Source: Mucilaginibacter sp.
GTDB taxonomy: Bacteria > Bacteroidota > Bacteroidia > Sphingobacteriales > Sphingobacteriaceae
Assembly: GCA_028288305.1 (NCBI GenBank)
Contig: JAQBOA010000106.1
Span: 1 to 35,234 of the forward strand
Length of the DNA stretch: 35,234 nt
Reading direction: 5' to 3'
Part shown: positions 1 to 8,382 of the stretch, one piece after another
How positions within the stretch are numbered: position 1 is the stretch's first letter
Layout: every line of letters begins with the position of its first letter
Made by a program: the position numbers and the translations under genes
Notes under the pieces: model-generated
What the model saw: only the letters and a program-made list of their open reading frames with translations
The model's database searches: none
Told to the model about the DNA's origin: nothing

Positions 1-75
1 AATAAAAACTTATTTATTTTTATAGACAAAATTACTTTTCAGTTATTAATTTATTGTCATTTAATTTAACAGAAA

Positions 76-1623
76 ATGGAAAATCAACCAAATGTAAAAC
101 TAACCGGAAGCTATAAACCAGCAAAGCAAGGTGAAAAGCAACGTGAGCTTAACAAAGATGAAGTTATTGAAGTAACTGTTAGACTGCGCCGGAAGAAGGA
201 ACTGCCGAATGAATCGTTGACCGGACAATTTTTGACGAGGGAAACTTATGAAATTGAGTATGGTTCTTCCCAGGAAGATGCAGACAAGGTAGAAGCCTTT
301 GCACATGAGCATCTTTTAACAACGGTTGAGGTTAATCTTGCCAGGCGAAGTATTATCTTTAAAGGAAAGATCAGCGATTTTGAAAAGGCGTTTAATGTAA
401 ATGTGAACGGATATGAAAATAATTCAGGCGATTTCAGAAAATTGACTGGTGAAATTAATGTTCCGGCTGATCTTAAAGATATAATTAAAGGTGTTTTCGG
501 TTTAGACAATACGCCAATTGCCAGGCCTATGTTCCAGGTTATAAAAAAGAATGGAGGAATTGTTTCACATGCTACAGCGCCGCAGGCATTTACCGCTAAT
601 CAGCTTGCTGGGATTTATGGTTTTCCCACCGGGATAACAGGCAATGGTCAATGCATAGCTATTATTGAGTTAGGCGGCGGCTTTCAAACAACTGATATAA
701 CAAATTATTTTAACGGCCTTGGTATTACTCCGCCGGCAGTAAAAGCCATATCTGTTGATGGTGGAACAAACAGCCCTTCAACTCCTGATAGTGCCGATGG
801 CGAAGTAATGCTGGATATTGAAGTTGCAGGAGCTGTAGCACCAGGGGCCCAAATAGCAGTTTATTTTTCGCCAAATACCGACCAGGGATTTTTGGATGCC
901 ATTACTACTGCTTTACATGATACAAAAAATAAGCCATCCGTTATTTCTATTAGCTGGGGCGCTGCAGAAGTTAACTGGACACAACAGGCAATGGACAACT
1001 TTAATGAGTCATTTAAAACAGCCGCGGCTCTTGGTGTTACCATTTGTGCTGCATCAGGCGACAGCGGATCAAGAGATGGTGAAACAGATGGGAAGGTACA
1101 TGTTGATTTTCCTGCTTCAAGCCCTTATGTGCTCGCTTGCGGGGGAACAAAGCTTGAAGTAAATAATAATCAAATTTCATTAGAAACCGTATGGCACGAA
1201 TCCAGTGATTCTGCATCAGGTGGAGGGGTTAGCAGTTATTTTCCATTACCTGATTATCAGCTTAATGCTAATGTCCCAATGGAAATTGATACAAAGTTTA
1301 AGGGTAGGGGAGTGCCTGACGTAGCGGGAGATGCTGATCCTAATACGGGCTATAAAGTATTGGTTGACGGTCAGGAAATGGTAATAGGAGGTACAAGCGC
1401 TGTAGCCCCGTTAATGGCCGGACTGATCGCTTTGATAAATAAACAGAATGGCAAACCGGCGGGTTTTATTCATCCTCAACTGTATGCTAATCCTGGTTTA
1501 TGTCGCGATATAGCTATCGGAGATAATAAGACCACTTCTAAAAATACTGGTTATACTGCAGGGCCGGGCTGGGATGCCTGCACCGGGTTTGGTGTATTAT
1601 CGAAACTTCAGGTATTAGCCTAA
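76..1623 (+). CDS. S53 family (kumamolisin-like) serine-carboxyl peptidase precursor
   Basis: Acid-type endopeptidase of the sedolisin family, made as a proenzyme. Residues about 25-145 match the pro-kumamolisin activation domain (VTVRLRRK, then a ferredoxin-like fold ending near GVFGLDNTPIARP). The catalytic domain follows. Visible catalytic residues are E243 and D247 (GEVMLDIEV), the oxyanion aspartate D329 (SGDSG) and the nucleophile S441 (GGTSAVAP). The E-to-D spacing of 86 residues equals that of kumamolisin. A C-terminal calcium-site region is visible (CRDIAIGDN near 476-484, GWDACTGFG near 498-506). The length of 515 aa is normal for a proenzyme. There is no classical signal peptide; kumamolisin precursors also start with a hydrophilic segment, so the export route is unclear. 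The gene stands alone and is followed by a hairpin. The family call is firm; substrate and location are not known. Confidence 0.95.
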   Translation: MENQPNVKLTGSYKPAKQGEKQRELNKDEVIEVTVRLRRKKELPNESLTGQFLTRETYEIEYGSSQEDADKVEAFAHEHLLTTVEVNLARRSIIFKGKISDFEKAFNVNVNGYENNSGDFRKLTGEINVPADLKDIIKGVFGLDNTPIARPMFQVIKKNGGIVSHATAPQAFTANQLAGIYGFPTGITGNGQCIAIIELGGGFQTTDITNYFNGLGITPPAVKAISVDGGTNSPSTPDSADGEVMLDIEVAGAVAPGAQIAVYFSPNTDQGFLDAITTALHDTKNKPSVISISWGAAEVNWTQQAMDNFNESFKTAAALGVTICAASGDSGSRDGETDGKVHVDFPASSPYVLACGGTKLEVNNNQISLETVWHESSDSASGGGVSSYFPLPDYQLNANVPMEIDTKFKGRGVPDVAGDADPNTGYKVLVDGQEMVIGGTSAVAPLMAGLIALINKQNGKPAGFIHPQLYANPGLCRDIAIGDNKTTSKNTGYTAGPGWDACTGFGVLSKLQVLA

Positions 1624-1669
1624 GAGGCTATATAAAAACGACGAAACTGTCGTTGTGGGTACGAAGTAT

Positions 1670-1702
1670 GTAATGGCAGTGGAATTTCTCCATTGCCATT
1701 AC
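1670..1702. terminator. Hairpin between the S53 peptidase and the convergent small gene
   Basis: Arms GTAATGGCAGTGGA (1670-1683) and TCCATTGCCATTAC (1689-1702) pair over 14 bases with one G-T pair and a 5-base loop. A weaker hairpin (AACGAC...GTCGTT) lies just before it at about 1637-1654. The site lies between convergent genes, so it could end transcription in both directions. There is no strong T-run directly after the stem, so termination is an inference. Confidence 0.5.
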
Positions 1703-1720
1703 TGCGTTTAAAACAGCAGT

Positions 1721-1942
1721 TTATTTTGACTTCTTTTCACTAAGACTTGCGTAAAAAAATGTTGCGCCTACAAACATCAGGCCTATACCGATAAAAATAG
1801 GCCATTTAGATATCATTTCGCCGCTATGGGAGATAGTTATTTCATCAGAATCTACAGGGTTAACTTCAGATTTGAAATAAATAGCCAAGCCTACTGTAAT
1901 TATTAATCCAAGTATAAAAAGTAATATGCTAATTTTTTTCAT
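1721..1942 (-). CDS. Small two-helix membrane protein, unknown function
   Basis: 73 residues. A lysine start (MKK) leads into a hydrophobic segment at about residues 4-23. A polar loop follows (KSEVNPVDSDEITISHSGEM), then a second hydrophobic segment at about 48-67 (WPIFIGIGLMFVGATFF) and a basic tail SEKKSK. This predicts a hairpin in the inner membrane with both ends in the cytoplasm. I do not recognise a family. It is divergent from the GH109-type gene. The gap between them (1943-2077) is AT-rich with the word TTTTCAAAT repeated. Whether it is expressed is unproven, but the clean two-helix pattern and ATG start favour a real gene. Confidence 0.6.
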   Translation of the reverse strand: MKKISILLFILGLIITVGLAIYFKSEVNPVDSDEITISHSGEMISKWPIFIGIGLMFVGATFFYASLSEKKSK

Positions 1943-2077
1943 GATAATTTATGTTGACAACAATGGTTGTTCAATTCGTGACAAAGTTATCATTTATCCT
2001 CAATTTTCAAATCAACTCGTTTTCAAATTATCAAATTAAATATTGAATCCCTATCTTCAAATTTTCAAACTTAAATT

Positions 2078-3427
2078 ATGGAAAGAAGAGAATTTATAAA
2101 ACAGAGTTCAATTGCTGCGGCAGGATTAGCGTTATTACCAACAGAAAACCTTTTTGCATCAAATAAAGAAAAAGTAAGGCTGGGTTATATTGGAGTTGGA
2201 TTGCGTGGTCGTGATCATATTGCAGAGGGTTTGCTGCGTGACGATGTGGAGATTGTGGCAATTTGTGATACTCAGGAAAGTTCATTAAAATATTGCAGGG
2301 AGCAGTTTACAAAAGCAGGAAAACCATTACCACAAGAATTTACTGGTGGTGTTGATGCTTATAAAAAGTTACTGGATAAAAAAGATATTGATGCGGTAAT
2401 TATTGCCACTCCCTGGCAGTTTCATCATCAGCAAGCTATTGATGCCATGAAAGCCCGCAAATATGTGGGCTGTGAAGTGGTAGCCGGTTTAAGTATACAA
2501 GATCACTGGGATTTGGTTAATACCTCAGAGCAAACCGGAATGCCTTATATGACTATGGAAAATGTTTGTTACCGGCGGGATGTAATGGCGGTTTTAAATA
2601 TGGTGCGCCAGGGATTATTTGGCGAACTACTTCATTTCGAAGGTGGTTATCAGCATAACCTGCGCGGGGTATTGTTTAATGATGGTAAACATTTTTACGG
2701 GCATGGGGTTGAATTTGGACCAAGTGCTTTAAGCGAGGCACAATGGCGTACACAATTTAATATTGACAGGAATGCAGATATTTATCCTACCCACGGTGTT
2801 GGTCCGTTAATGCAATATGCTGATATAAACAAGGGTAACCGTTTTACCAACCTTGTTTCGTTTAGTTCAAAAGCAAGAGGGCTGGCGGCGTATGTTGAGG
2901 AATTATCACCCGGAAATAAAAATGCTAAGATCAATTACAAAAACGGCGATGTAACTACCACTATGATCAATTGTGCCAATGGCGAAACCGTTTTGCTTTC
3001 GCATGATACGCACCTGCCGCGGCCGTATTCACTTGGTTTCAGGGTACAGGGCACTAAAGGGATATGGATGGATGTTGCCAAAAGCGTTTATATTGAGCAC
3101 CAATCCAAAAAGGATGATGAATGGGATGCTGTTGATGAGTGGTTTAAAAAATATGATCATCCCTTATGGAAAAAATACGAAGATAAAGCTGAAGGAGCAG
3201 GGCATGGCGGTATGGACTGGTTTGTTTTTAATGGTTTTGTACAAGCGATAAAGCAAGGTAAACAAACACCCATTGATGTTTATGATTCTGTAACAATGAG
3301 TGTGATCACTCCGTTATCTGAAAAATCAATTGCGGAAGGCAATACCCCGCAACAGTTCCCGGATTTTACAAAAGGTAAATGGAAAGACCGGAAAAATACC
3401 TTTGCACTGAATGACAGCGGTTCATAA
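2078..3427 (+). CDS. Tat-exported Gfo/Idh/MocA oxidoreductase, GH109-type (alpha-N-acetylgalactosaminidase-like)
   Basis: The N-terminus MERREFIKQ followed by a hydrophobic run (residues 10-21) is a twin-arginine signal, so the folded, cofactor-loaded protein should be exported to the periplasm. A Rossmann domain starts at residue 33 with the NAD-binding turn G39-V-G41-L-R-G44. The downstream motifs MENVCYRRD, VRQGLFGEL, EGGYQHNLR and YPTHGVGP are typical of glycoside hydrolase family 109. That family uses bound NAD to cleave alpha-N-acetylgalactosaminides by an oxidation-elimination mechanism. The 449-aa length fits the family. GH109 also contains many members with unknown substrates, so substrate specificity is not settled. 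The gene is monocistronic. Confidence 0.88.
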   Translation: MERREFIKQSSIAAAGLALLPTENLFASNKEKVRLGYIGVGLRGRDHIAEGLLRDDVEIVAICDTQESSLKYCREQFTKAGKPLPQEFTGGVDAYKKLLDKKDIDAVIIATPWQFHHQQAIDAMKARKYVGCEVVAGLSIQDHWDLVNTSEQTGMPYMTMENVCYRRDVMAVLNMVRQGLFGELLHFEGGYQHNLRGVLFNDGKHFYGHGVEFGPSALSEAQWRTQFNIDRNADIYPTHGVGPLMQYADINKGNRFTNLVSFSSKARGLAAYVEELSPGNKNAKINYKNGDVTTTMINCANGETVLLSHDTHLPRPYSLGFRVQGTKGIWMDVAKSVYIEHQSKKDDEWDAVDEWFKKYDHPLWKKYEDKAEGAGHGGMDWFVFNGFVQAIKQGKQTPIDVYDSVTMSVITPLSEKSIAEGNTPQQFPDFTKGKWKDRKNTFALNDSGS

Positions 3428-3522
3428 AACTTTTTTATAAACTAAATTGTATTTTATAAATATTCGTAACCTATAAGTTAAAAGCACGTATATATGGCAA
3501 GTATCTTTTACTATTATAGTAT

Positions 3523-3861
3523 ATGCGCTCTGAAATACATCCCGAAATTATAGAAATTATAAATACTATTGACCCTGACGTTTTTTTTCATTACAATATT
3601 ATCTTTCAGAATGCAAATAGACTATTAAATTATATTGAAGATATTAACCTGGAAAGAACCGGTAAATTTGAACTAACACCTGATGAAAGTCTTTATTTAT
3701 TGTGGAATGTGGAAGAGTGGGATTTCCATATGGAGTGTTTAAAAAATGGCAGAATACTTTTTACCTTCCGTAAAAGCGGTTACGGAAAAACGTTCGGGTC
3801 ATTCACTATTGACGAATTTATACCCTTGTTAGAAAGATACTTATTGATGGAATTTAGTTAA
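3523..3861 (+). CDS. Hypothetical protein, 112 aa, unknown function
   Basis: A small soluble, acidic protein with no signal peptide and no membrane segment. Aromatic residues are frequent (FFHYNIIF, LYLLWNVEEWDF), and a possible beta-hairpin (GRILFTFRKSGYGKTFGSFTI) precedes a C-terminal helix. I recognise no family. It has an ATG start and ends on a TAA inside a hairpin shared with the convergent dehydrogenase gene. Composition resembles its neighbours, so there is no sign of transfer. Confidence 0.65.
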   Translation: MRSEIHPEIIEIINTIDPDVFFHYNIIFQNANRLLNYIEDINLERTGKFELTPDESLYLLWNVEEWDFHMECLKNGRILFTFRKSGYGKTFGSFTIDEFIPLLERYLLMEFS

Positions 3862-3898
3862 TCCTTTTTTCAGCTACTCAATAGCTAAAAAGGGATTA
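3859..3898. terminator. Bidirectional hairpin terminator embedded in the ends of two convergent genes
   Basis: The left arm (3859-3876, TAATCCTTTTTTCAGCTA) and right arm (3882-3898, TAGCTAAAAAGGGATTA) pair with about two mismatches around a 5-base loop. The left arm begins with the TAA stop of the plus-strand gene (3859-3861) and contains the TAG stop of the minus-strand gene (3874-3876). The T-rich and A-rich arms give a U-rich end on both strands, as expected of a two-way terminator. Confidence 0.7.
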
Positions 3899-4833
3899 GC
3901 ATTAAGCCATTCCAGAATTGCATTCACCGTATCCTGGTAAAATACTTTATATGTTTCTTCAGTTACATAGCCAATATGCGGCGTTGCAAGTACGTTATCC
4001 ATTTTCCTGAAAGGATGGTCGGCTGGCAATGGCTCGGTATCAAACACATCAAGCGCTGCTCCGGCTATCTTTTTTTGCAGTAAGATTTCAATCAAAGCTT
4101 CCTCATCTACCAAAGGACCTCTTGACGTATTGATGAAAAAAGCCGTAGGTTTCATTAACTTAAGGTCATCTTTTGTAATGATCCCTCTTGATCTGTCGCT
4201 TAAAATTAGATGGATGGTTACAAAATCTGATTCTCTTAACAAGGTTGCCTTACTTACCAGCCTTGCGCCGGCTTTTACAGCTTTTTCTTCAGTCAGGTTT
4301 TGGCTCCAGGCGATGGTATTCATTTTAAAGACTTTTGCATATTCCGCTATTTTACTTCCGATATTACCCAGACCGATTATTCCTATTGTTTTTCCTTTAA
4401 GATCTGTACCAATAGTAGTTTGCCAGCCTCCAATCTTTATGTTATTACATTCCTGCGGAATATACCGGGCAATAGCCATAATCAGCGCCCAGGTGAGTTC
4501 CGGCGCCCCGCTTGTTACATACCCGGTTGGTTTTATTTCTATACCCAATTCTTCAGCTGTTTTGATATCAATAGACGCATTTCGTTTGCCGGTAGAAACA
4601 ATCAGTTTCAAGTTCCTTAATTTGATTAATATTGATCTTTTAAGCGGCGTTCTTTCCCGCATCACACAAACAACATGGAAAGGGAGAAGCCGTTCAATAA
4701 CTTCTGTTTCATTTACAATGTGGTCATTAAAAACTGTTATTTCAGCCCGGTCATTTAGTATGCTCCAGTCTGCCATTAAAAGGGCAGCATGCTGGTAATC
4801 ATCAAGCACAGCAATTTTTATTTTATCACTCAT
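3874..4833 (-). CDS. D-2-hydroxyacid dehydrogenase family protein
   Basis: An NAD(P)-dependent oxidoreductase acting on a D-2-hydroxyacid or 2-keto acid, of the 3-phosphoglycerate dehydrogenase/glyoxylate reductase type. The NAD-binding motif is G154-L-G-N-I-G159 (GIIGLGNIG). The catalytic triad of the family is present: R238 (NTSRGPLVD), E267 (DTEPLP) and H286 (ATPHIGY). The 319-aa length fits a two-domain enzyme without the ACT domain of SerA. No pathway neighbour is adjacent, so the substrate cannot be assigned. A candidate promoter lies at 4906-4913, and its end shares a hairpin with the convergent gene. Confidence 0.9.
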   Translation of the reverse strand: MSDKIKIAVLDDYQHAALLMADWSILNDRAEITVFNDHIVNETEVIERLLPFHVVCVMRERTPLKRSILIKLRNLKLIVSTGKRNASIDIKTAEELGIEIKPTGYVTSGAPELTWALIMAIARYIPQECNNIKIGGWQTTIGTDLKGKTIGIIGLGNIGSKIAEYAKVFKMNTIAWSQNLTEEKAVKAGARLVSKATLLRESDFVTIHLILSDRSRGIITKDDLKLMKPTAFFINTSRGPLVDEEALIEILLQKKIAGAALDVFDTEPLPADHPFRKMDNVLATPHIGYVTEETYKVFYQDTVNAILEWLNANPFLAIE

Positions 4834-4905
4834 AATTAATCATTGAGATTGCGAATATTATACTTACTGATGAATAATTGATTTGTTAGTAAGTGTGTAA
4901 TTATG

Positions 4906-4913
4906 CAAAAGTA
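4906..4913 (-). promoter_or_regulatory. Candidate Bacteroidota -7 box for the dehydrogenase gene
   Basis: Read on the minus strand this is TACTTTTG, an exact match to TAnnTTTG, about 70 bases before the ATG at 4833. No clear -33 TTG sits at the usual spacing, so this is a motif match only. Confidence 0.35.
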
Positions 4914-4927
4914 AAAAAGACAGCAAA

Positions 4928-5752
4928 CTAAATCCGTATGTTGTTCTTTTTTAAATGTTTGAAAAGAATATATAGAAGGATGATGCCCAAAACAATGAGC
5001 GTTCCGATAAAATAAGCTGCAGATAAACTATCACTAACTCCTTTTATTTTCATAAAAACAGCCAAAACGGTGATGTTGATGTCCATTAACAAAGAAAAAA
5101 CCAATATAACGGGAGTTAACAAATATCCTAATGGATTTCTTTTAAGTAAAAAAAACGAGGTAATAGTCATCCCCGGAAGAAGAAGGGAAATATCAAGTAC
5201 ATGTATGGGGTTAGTAACCATACCGGTTCCAACCAACGATTTTGGTATTTTATGCGCTATTAATGCCGGGATTATATCACTTAGCCAAAGAAAGTAAAAA
5301 AGAACAGCAATAATAATTAAGATGGTGCCCAGCAATTTAACCGGCATCTGGTTGTCAAACCAGCTTCTTACAACGCTGATAGATTGAGAGGTGATAAACC
5401 AAACAAATGAATAAACAGATAAACCGAATGTAAAACAGTAAACAAGGAAAAGATAGTTGAAATGAACCGCGAAACAATAAATAGCATAACTATAAATGAG
5501 GAATAAAATGGCCCCGCCGAATATAAAAAAAGCAATTTTTTTGTTTAGATAAGCTAACATGCCCGATATAACTAATACCGGGATGATTATAAAAAGATCA
5601 ACTATATCTTGCCCGATCCCTTGAACCCTCCAATTTTCAGTTTCATTGATATAGGTTTCCTTCATAAAAATTCCGAAAACTGCACTGGTCGCAACAAGCA
5701 TTGCCAACGGAAAAGTTAGATAAAGGAATGTCTTATTTTTATGAGCAGTCAT
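4928..5752 (-). CDS. Polytopic membrane protein, unknown function
   Basis: 274 residues with about eight hydrophobic segments, the first at residues 11-29 and the last at about 245-265, ending in the basic tail KHLKKNNIRI. A polar loop after the first segment (KETYINETENWRVQGIGQD) probably faces the periplasm. I recognise no family signature. It is the last gene of a compact minus-strand run of membrane protein genes (7504 down to 4928), 8 bases after a 39-codon ORF. Transport, sensing and structural roles are all possible. Confidence 0.75.
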   Translation of the reverse strand: MTAHKNKTFLYLTFPLAMLVATSAVFGIFMKETYINETENWRVQGIGQDIVDLFIIIPVLVISGMLAYLNKKIAFFIFGGAILFLIYSYAIYCFAVHFNYLFLVYCFTFGLSVYSFVWFITSQSISVVRSWFDNQMPVKLLGTILIIIAVLFYFLWLSDIIPALIAHKIPKSLVGTGMVTNPIHVLDISLLLPGMTITSFFLLKRNPLGYLLTPVILVFSLLMDINITVLAVFMKIKGVSDSLSAAYFIGTLIVLGIILLYILFKHLKKNNIRI

Positions 5753-5760
5753 TGGGTTCT

Positions 5761-5880
5761 TTACTTTTTAGCAATTGGCTGCCTTATAATGGTTTTTAAT
5801 TTCTCAGGTGCTGTTATCAACTCCTTTACTTTTTTGAGCAGAGCTTCTCCATTTATGGAGAATGATTCTTTAGTTGCCAT
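5761..5880 (-). CDS. Small ORF, 39 aa, possible truncated DUF4342-like N-terminus
   Basis: ATG at 5878-5880, stop TAA at 5761-5763. The peptide begins MATKESFSINGEALLKKVKE and ends in KK. The first 22 residues look like the opening helix of DUF4342 proteins (pattern G-x-x-L-x-x-K-V-K-E-L-I), but the usual following strand motif is absent and the ORF stops early. It fills the gap between two operon genes, with 29 bases before it and 8 bases after it to the next ATG, so it could be translationally coupled. It is either a real small protein or the remnant of a longer gene. The family resemblance is from memory of the motif and is weak. Confidence 0.45.
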   Translation of the reverse strand: MATKESFSINGEALLKKVKELITAPEKLKTIIRQPIAKK

Positions 5881-5909
5881 AGTACTCGTTGTTTTAAGTT
5901 TTATGAAAA

Positions 5910-6407
5910 TTAAGTTAATGATTTTTTGTAAGTGCCATCAATTTTCCACAAATAGCTTTTATCGTCTTTCCGAATAATAAAATATGCGGCAATTGATACG
6001 GTGATGGAAAATGGAAAAGCCGAGCCCACACCCAAAGGGGCAATAGCCAGTAAGAAAAGAATTACGCCGACACAGGCCATTTTCACCCAAATGCCATTAA
6101 GCAGCATGCCTAACGCAATTAAAGCCTGACCTATAGCAATAATGGTTACTGTAACCTGGATATGGTTTTTAAACCAGCCATTAATAAAATCTTTATAAAT
6201 GCCGATGGAAAAACGTGCATAATCCAAATACACTTGAGGATGCTGTTGGCCGGTGGTATAATTAATCCAACAGGCCCATCCAAAAAGCACAAAGAAAACT
6301 AACCTGGCATGCTTTGGCTTTTTAACTGCAGCCCATAAGAGTAAAAGTCCCGCTATGTTGCTTGCGCAATATGCGATTAATAAAAAATAGGAATCGTCAT
6401 AATTCAT
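5910..6407 (-). CDS. Membrane protein, about five helices, unknown function
   Basis: 165 residues with hydrophobic segments at about 7-27, 36-48, 83-101, 106-120 and 127-145 and a basic C-terminus (KIDGTYKKSLT). Its start overlaps the end of the preceding gene by 11 bases, a strong sign of one transcript and coupled translation. I recognise no family with confidence; the size and helix pattern are loosely DoxX-like but no signature motif is visible. Confidence 0.72.
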   Translation of the reverse strand: MNYDDSYFLLIAYCASNIAGLLLLWAAVKKPKHARLVFFVLFGWACWINYTTGQQHPQVYLDYARFSIGIYKDFINGWFKNHIQVTVTIIAIGQALIALGMLLNGIWVKMACVGVILFLLAIAPLGVGSAFPFSITVSIAAYFIIRKDDKSYLWKIDGTYKKSLT

Positions 6408-7035
6408 AATATTCTTTTTGTATCGGCATTGTCTTTAACTGTCTGAACATTTTAGCGGCTTTAATCATAGCAAGTGAAAATGTTATTGCCCAGACTGAAC
6501 CTATAAAATAAAAGAACGGATTAAAATATGCAGGTATAAAAATGATGATCAGTGATCCGTTTAATAACATCCAGGTGTATAAACCTTTGTACGTATCGCG
6601 AAAAGCGAATGCCGCAAATAAGGTAGAAAGGCTCATGAAAAAATATCCAAGGCAGTCTATCGCAAACATGAATGTTCCTTGTTTAAAAGCAAGTACATGG
6701 CTTTCATTTATTTCGCCTTTTAGTAATGCGGGCACCATAACCGTTAACTGTGTAAAATAATTCATTGTTGCAAAAGCACAGTAAATAACAGCGAAACATA
6801 ATCCTATGGCGGTCCATATTCTTTCCTGGTCAGATGCCATAAAATGGAGGCTTATCATAACGATAAGAAAAGCAGGGGCGAGGAAAAGTGAAGGCAAAAA
6901 CACCCAAAACAATTCGTGCGGATGCTGTAAAAAATGGGTCCATGAAAGTAGTTGTGCAATATCGTACCCAGCCGCAAATATAAATGCAAATACAGCGGAC
7001 CAGAAACCGATTTTATTTATTGATATGTTATTCAT
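6397..7035 (-). CDS. Membrane protein, about six helices, unknown function
   Basis: 212 residues, strongly hydrophobic. Segments lie at about 10-30, 42-63, 74-95, 120-143, 150-168 and 172-190. A polar loop (LLKGEINESHVLAFKQG) lies before the fourth segment, and the tail is basic (KAAKMFRQLKTMPIQKEYYEL). It starts 4 bases after the preceding gene and overlaps the next gene by 11 bases. I do not recognise the family. Confidence 0.75.
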   Translation of the reverse strand: MNNISINKIGFWSAVFAFIFAAGYDIAQLLSWTHFLQHPHELFWVFLPSLFLAPAFLIVMISLHFMASDQERIWTAIGLCFAVIYCAFATMNYFTQLTVMVPALLKGEINESHVLAFKQGTFMFAIDCLGYFFMSLSTLFAAFAFRDTYKGLYTWMLLNGSLIIIFIPAYFNPFFYFIGSVWAITFSLAMIKAAKMFRQLKTMPIQKEYYEL

Positions 7036-7039
7036 TGTT

Positions 7040-7504
7040 TTATCGGGTTATTTTCTCCAGGGAAGATTTAAGCAAATTGTTACTATATTTTCTGCAAACA
7101 TGCCAGGCATTGCTTAGCCAATAAAAACAAGGATAGAGCACCCCGTTTAGCTCTACATTTCCGGTATCCATGGTGAGGTAACATTTGGTTACTTTAAAAC
7201 TTTTAACTACCGCTTTTACTTTGTTGAAAGAAATTTTAAATCGTTTTTTTTTCTTTAAAGACTGATTTGATTTTTCTTTACCTGTAACAGTTTTCGCAAA
7301 CAAATCGATTTGTTTAGCCCATCCGGCAATCCATAAATCAATTAACAATGATCTGTCTGAAATAATCAGTTTTGCGGATGCTAAATGGTGAAACCGTATA
7401 CTGCATAAACCCGTGCTGGTGTTTATTTCTAAATAAAAAGGCGCGAAAAGGACATAGCTGACAACCGCTATAGTTATTAGTAAAAAAATCAGCAGCCATT
7501 CCAT
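7040..7504 (-). CDS. Membrane-anchored protein, 154 aa, unknown (weakly DUF2953-like)
   Basis: One N-terminal hydrophobic segment (residues 4-22) is followed by a soluble, lysine-rich domain with a basic stretch SLKKKKRFKISFNKVK near 82-97. The motif LTMDTGNVELNGVLYPCFYW near 113-132 recalls DUF2953-type proteins, which have a similar anchor and a D-T-G-D/N element; this is a weak resemblance. It is the first gene of the membrane cassette running down to 4928, so its promoter should be in 7505-7630. Confidence 0.68.
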   Translation of the reverse strand: MEWLLIFLLITIAVVSYVLFAPFYLEINTSTGLCSIRFHHLASAKLIISDRSLLIDLWIAGWAKQIDLFAKTVTGKEKSNQSLKKKKRFKISFNKVKAVVKSFKVTKCYLTMDTGNVELNGVLYPCFYWLSNAWHVCRKYSNNLLKSSLEKITR

Positions 7505-7630
7505 CTTTATTTTGATTACAGATCAAATCTAAAGACTGGTAAATAGCTACAAAATGATGGTTGTCAGCTTATTTGGTGATTCTTGTCAAATCGAAGTGTT
7601 GCTTTTAATACTACTGCCTCTGTTGATCTG

Positions 7631-8101
7631 TTAGAAACGGATCACGTCTGTATCGGGAGGTGTATAACCCAACAAACGGCACATCGACATAATTTGTCCC
7701 TTATGATGAAACTCATGAGTGATGACGTGGGTGAAAAGTTGCAAAGGAGTGGCGCTTACCTGCCTGTTGCGCGAAAGTGTATTATATAAGGGTAAATCCA
7801 GCTGCTCCTTAAAATTCTCAATGAAGAAGGCCATCGTATTATCAACTTCTGTATAAACAGGGCGGATAAGGTTAATGTTAGTAAAGTTCTCATCATTTAA
7901 CAAGTCAAAGGGTTTCTTTAGTGCGAAGTATGAAAGCCAGTGAAAATAAGTATTGGCGTTATGCATAAGTAAATAGCGGACCGCCCTGTTTTCAAAAGCA
8001 GGAACAGGTGTGTTTAGATCAGTACCAACTTGCGTGTCGATAAAATTAAAAACTACTTCTCTTGAGCCTTGAATCAAGGCATATTGTTTTTGAAGAATCA
8101 T
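7631..8101 (-). CDS. DinB-family metal-binding protein
   Basis: A four-helix-bundle protein of the DinB/YfiT group. Candidate metal ligands are H47 (LLMHNAN) and the H129-E-F-H-H133 cluster (THEFHHKGQI), the hallmark of DinB proteins with a three-histidine site. The 156-aa length is typical. Family members include thiol-S-transferases such as bacillithiol transferases and damage-induced proteins of unknown function, so no reaction can be assigned. It is divergent from the cytochrome gene across a 281-base gap (8102-8382) in which I see no gene. Confidence 0.88.
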   Translation of the reverse strand: MILQKQYALIQGSREVVFNFIDTQVGTDLNTPVPAFENRAVRYLLMHNANTYFHWLSYFALKKPFDLLNDENFTNINLIRPVYTEVDNTMAFFIENFKEQLDLPLYNTLSRNRQVSATPLQLFTHVITHEFHHKGQIMSMCRLLGYTPPDTDVIRF

Positions 8102-8382
8102 TGTTGTCAGGTAAAAAGATAATCGGATAACAAAAACTAGCCCTTTTTTGCTCTTAATCTTAAGTTATTATGCCAAATAGTCTGCTTAAAGGTATAATAT
8201 TTTCCACATAGCCGTTTATTGATCAGTTAAATAAAATATTAATGTACCACCATAGAAACGTCTGAAAATGTTGACTTTACTTGCTCTATAATTTTCTTTA
8301 ACTAGTTGTTTATCAAAATAAAAGAGTAGATTGGTATCCTTCTTAGGCTAACCAATTATTACAACACTTAAATTTAAAACTC

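Noticed and set aside
4130..4798. Long plus-strand ORF (222 codons) inside the dehydrogenase gene
   Set aside because: It lies antisense to a gene with complete catalytic motifs; its product has no recognisable domain.
5741..5977. Plus-strand ORF of 78 codons across the 5753-5909 gap
   Set aside because: It overlaps two minus-strand genes at its ends and is antisense to the more plausible 39-codon ORF.
8273..8300. TTGACT and TATAAT words upstream of the cytochrome gene, resembling an E. coli sigma-70 promoter
   Set aside because: The spacing is only 10 bases and Bacteroidota housekeeping promoters use a different consensus.
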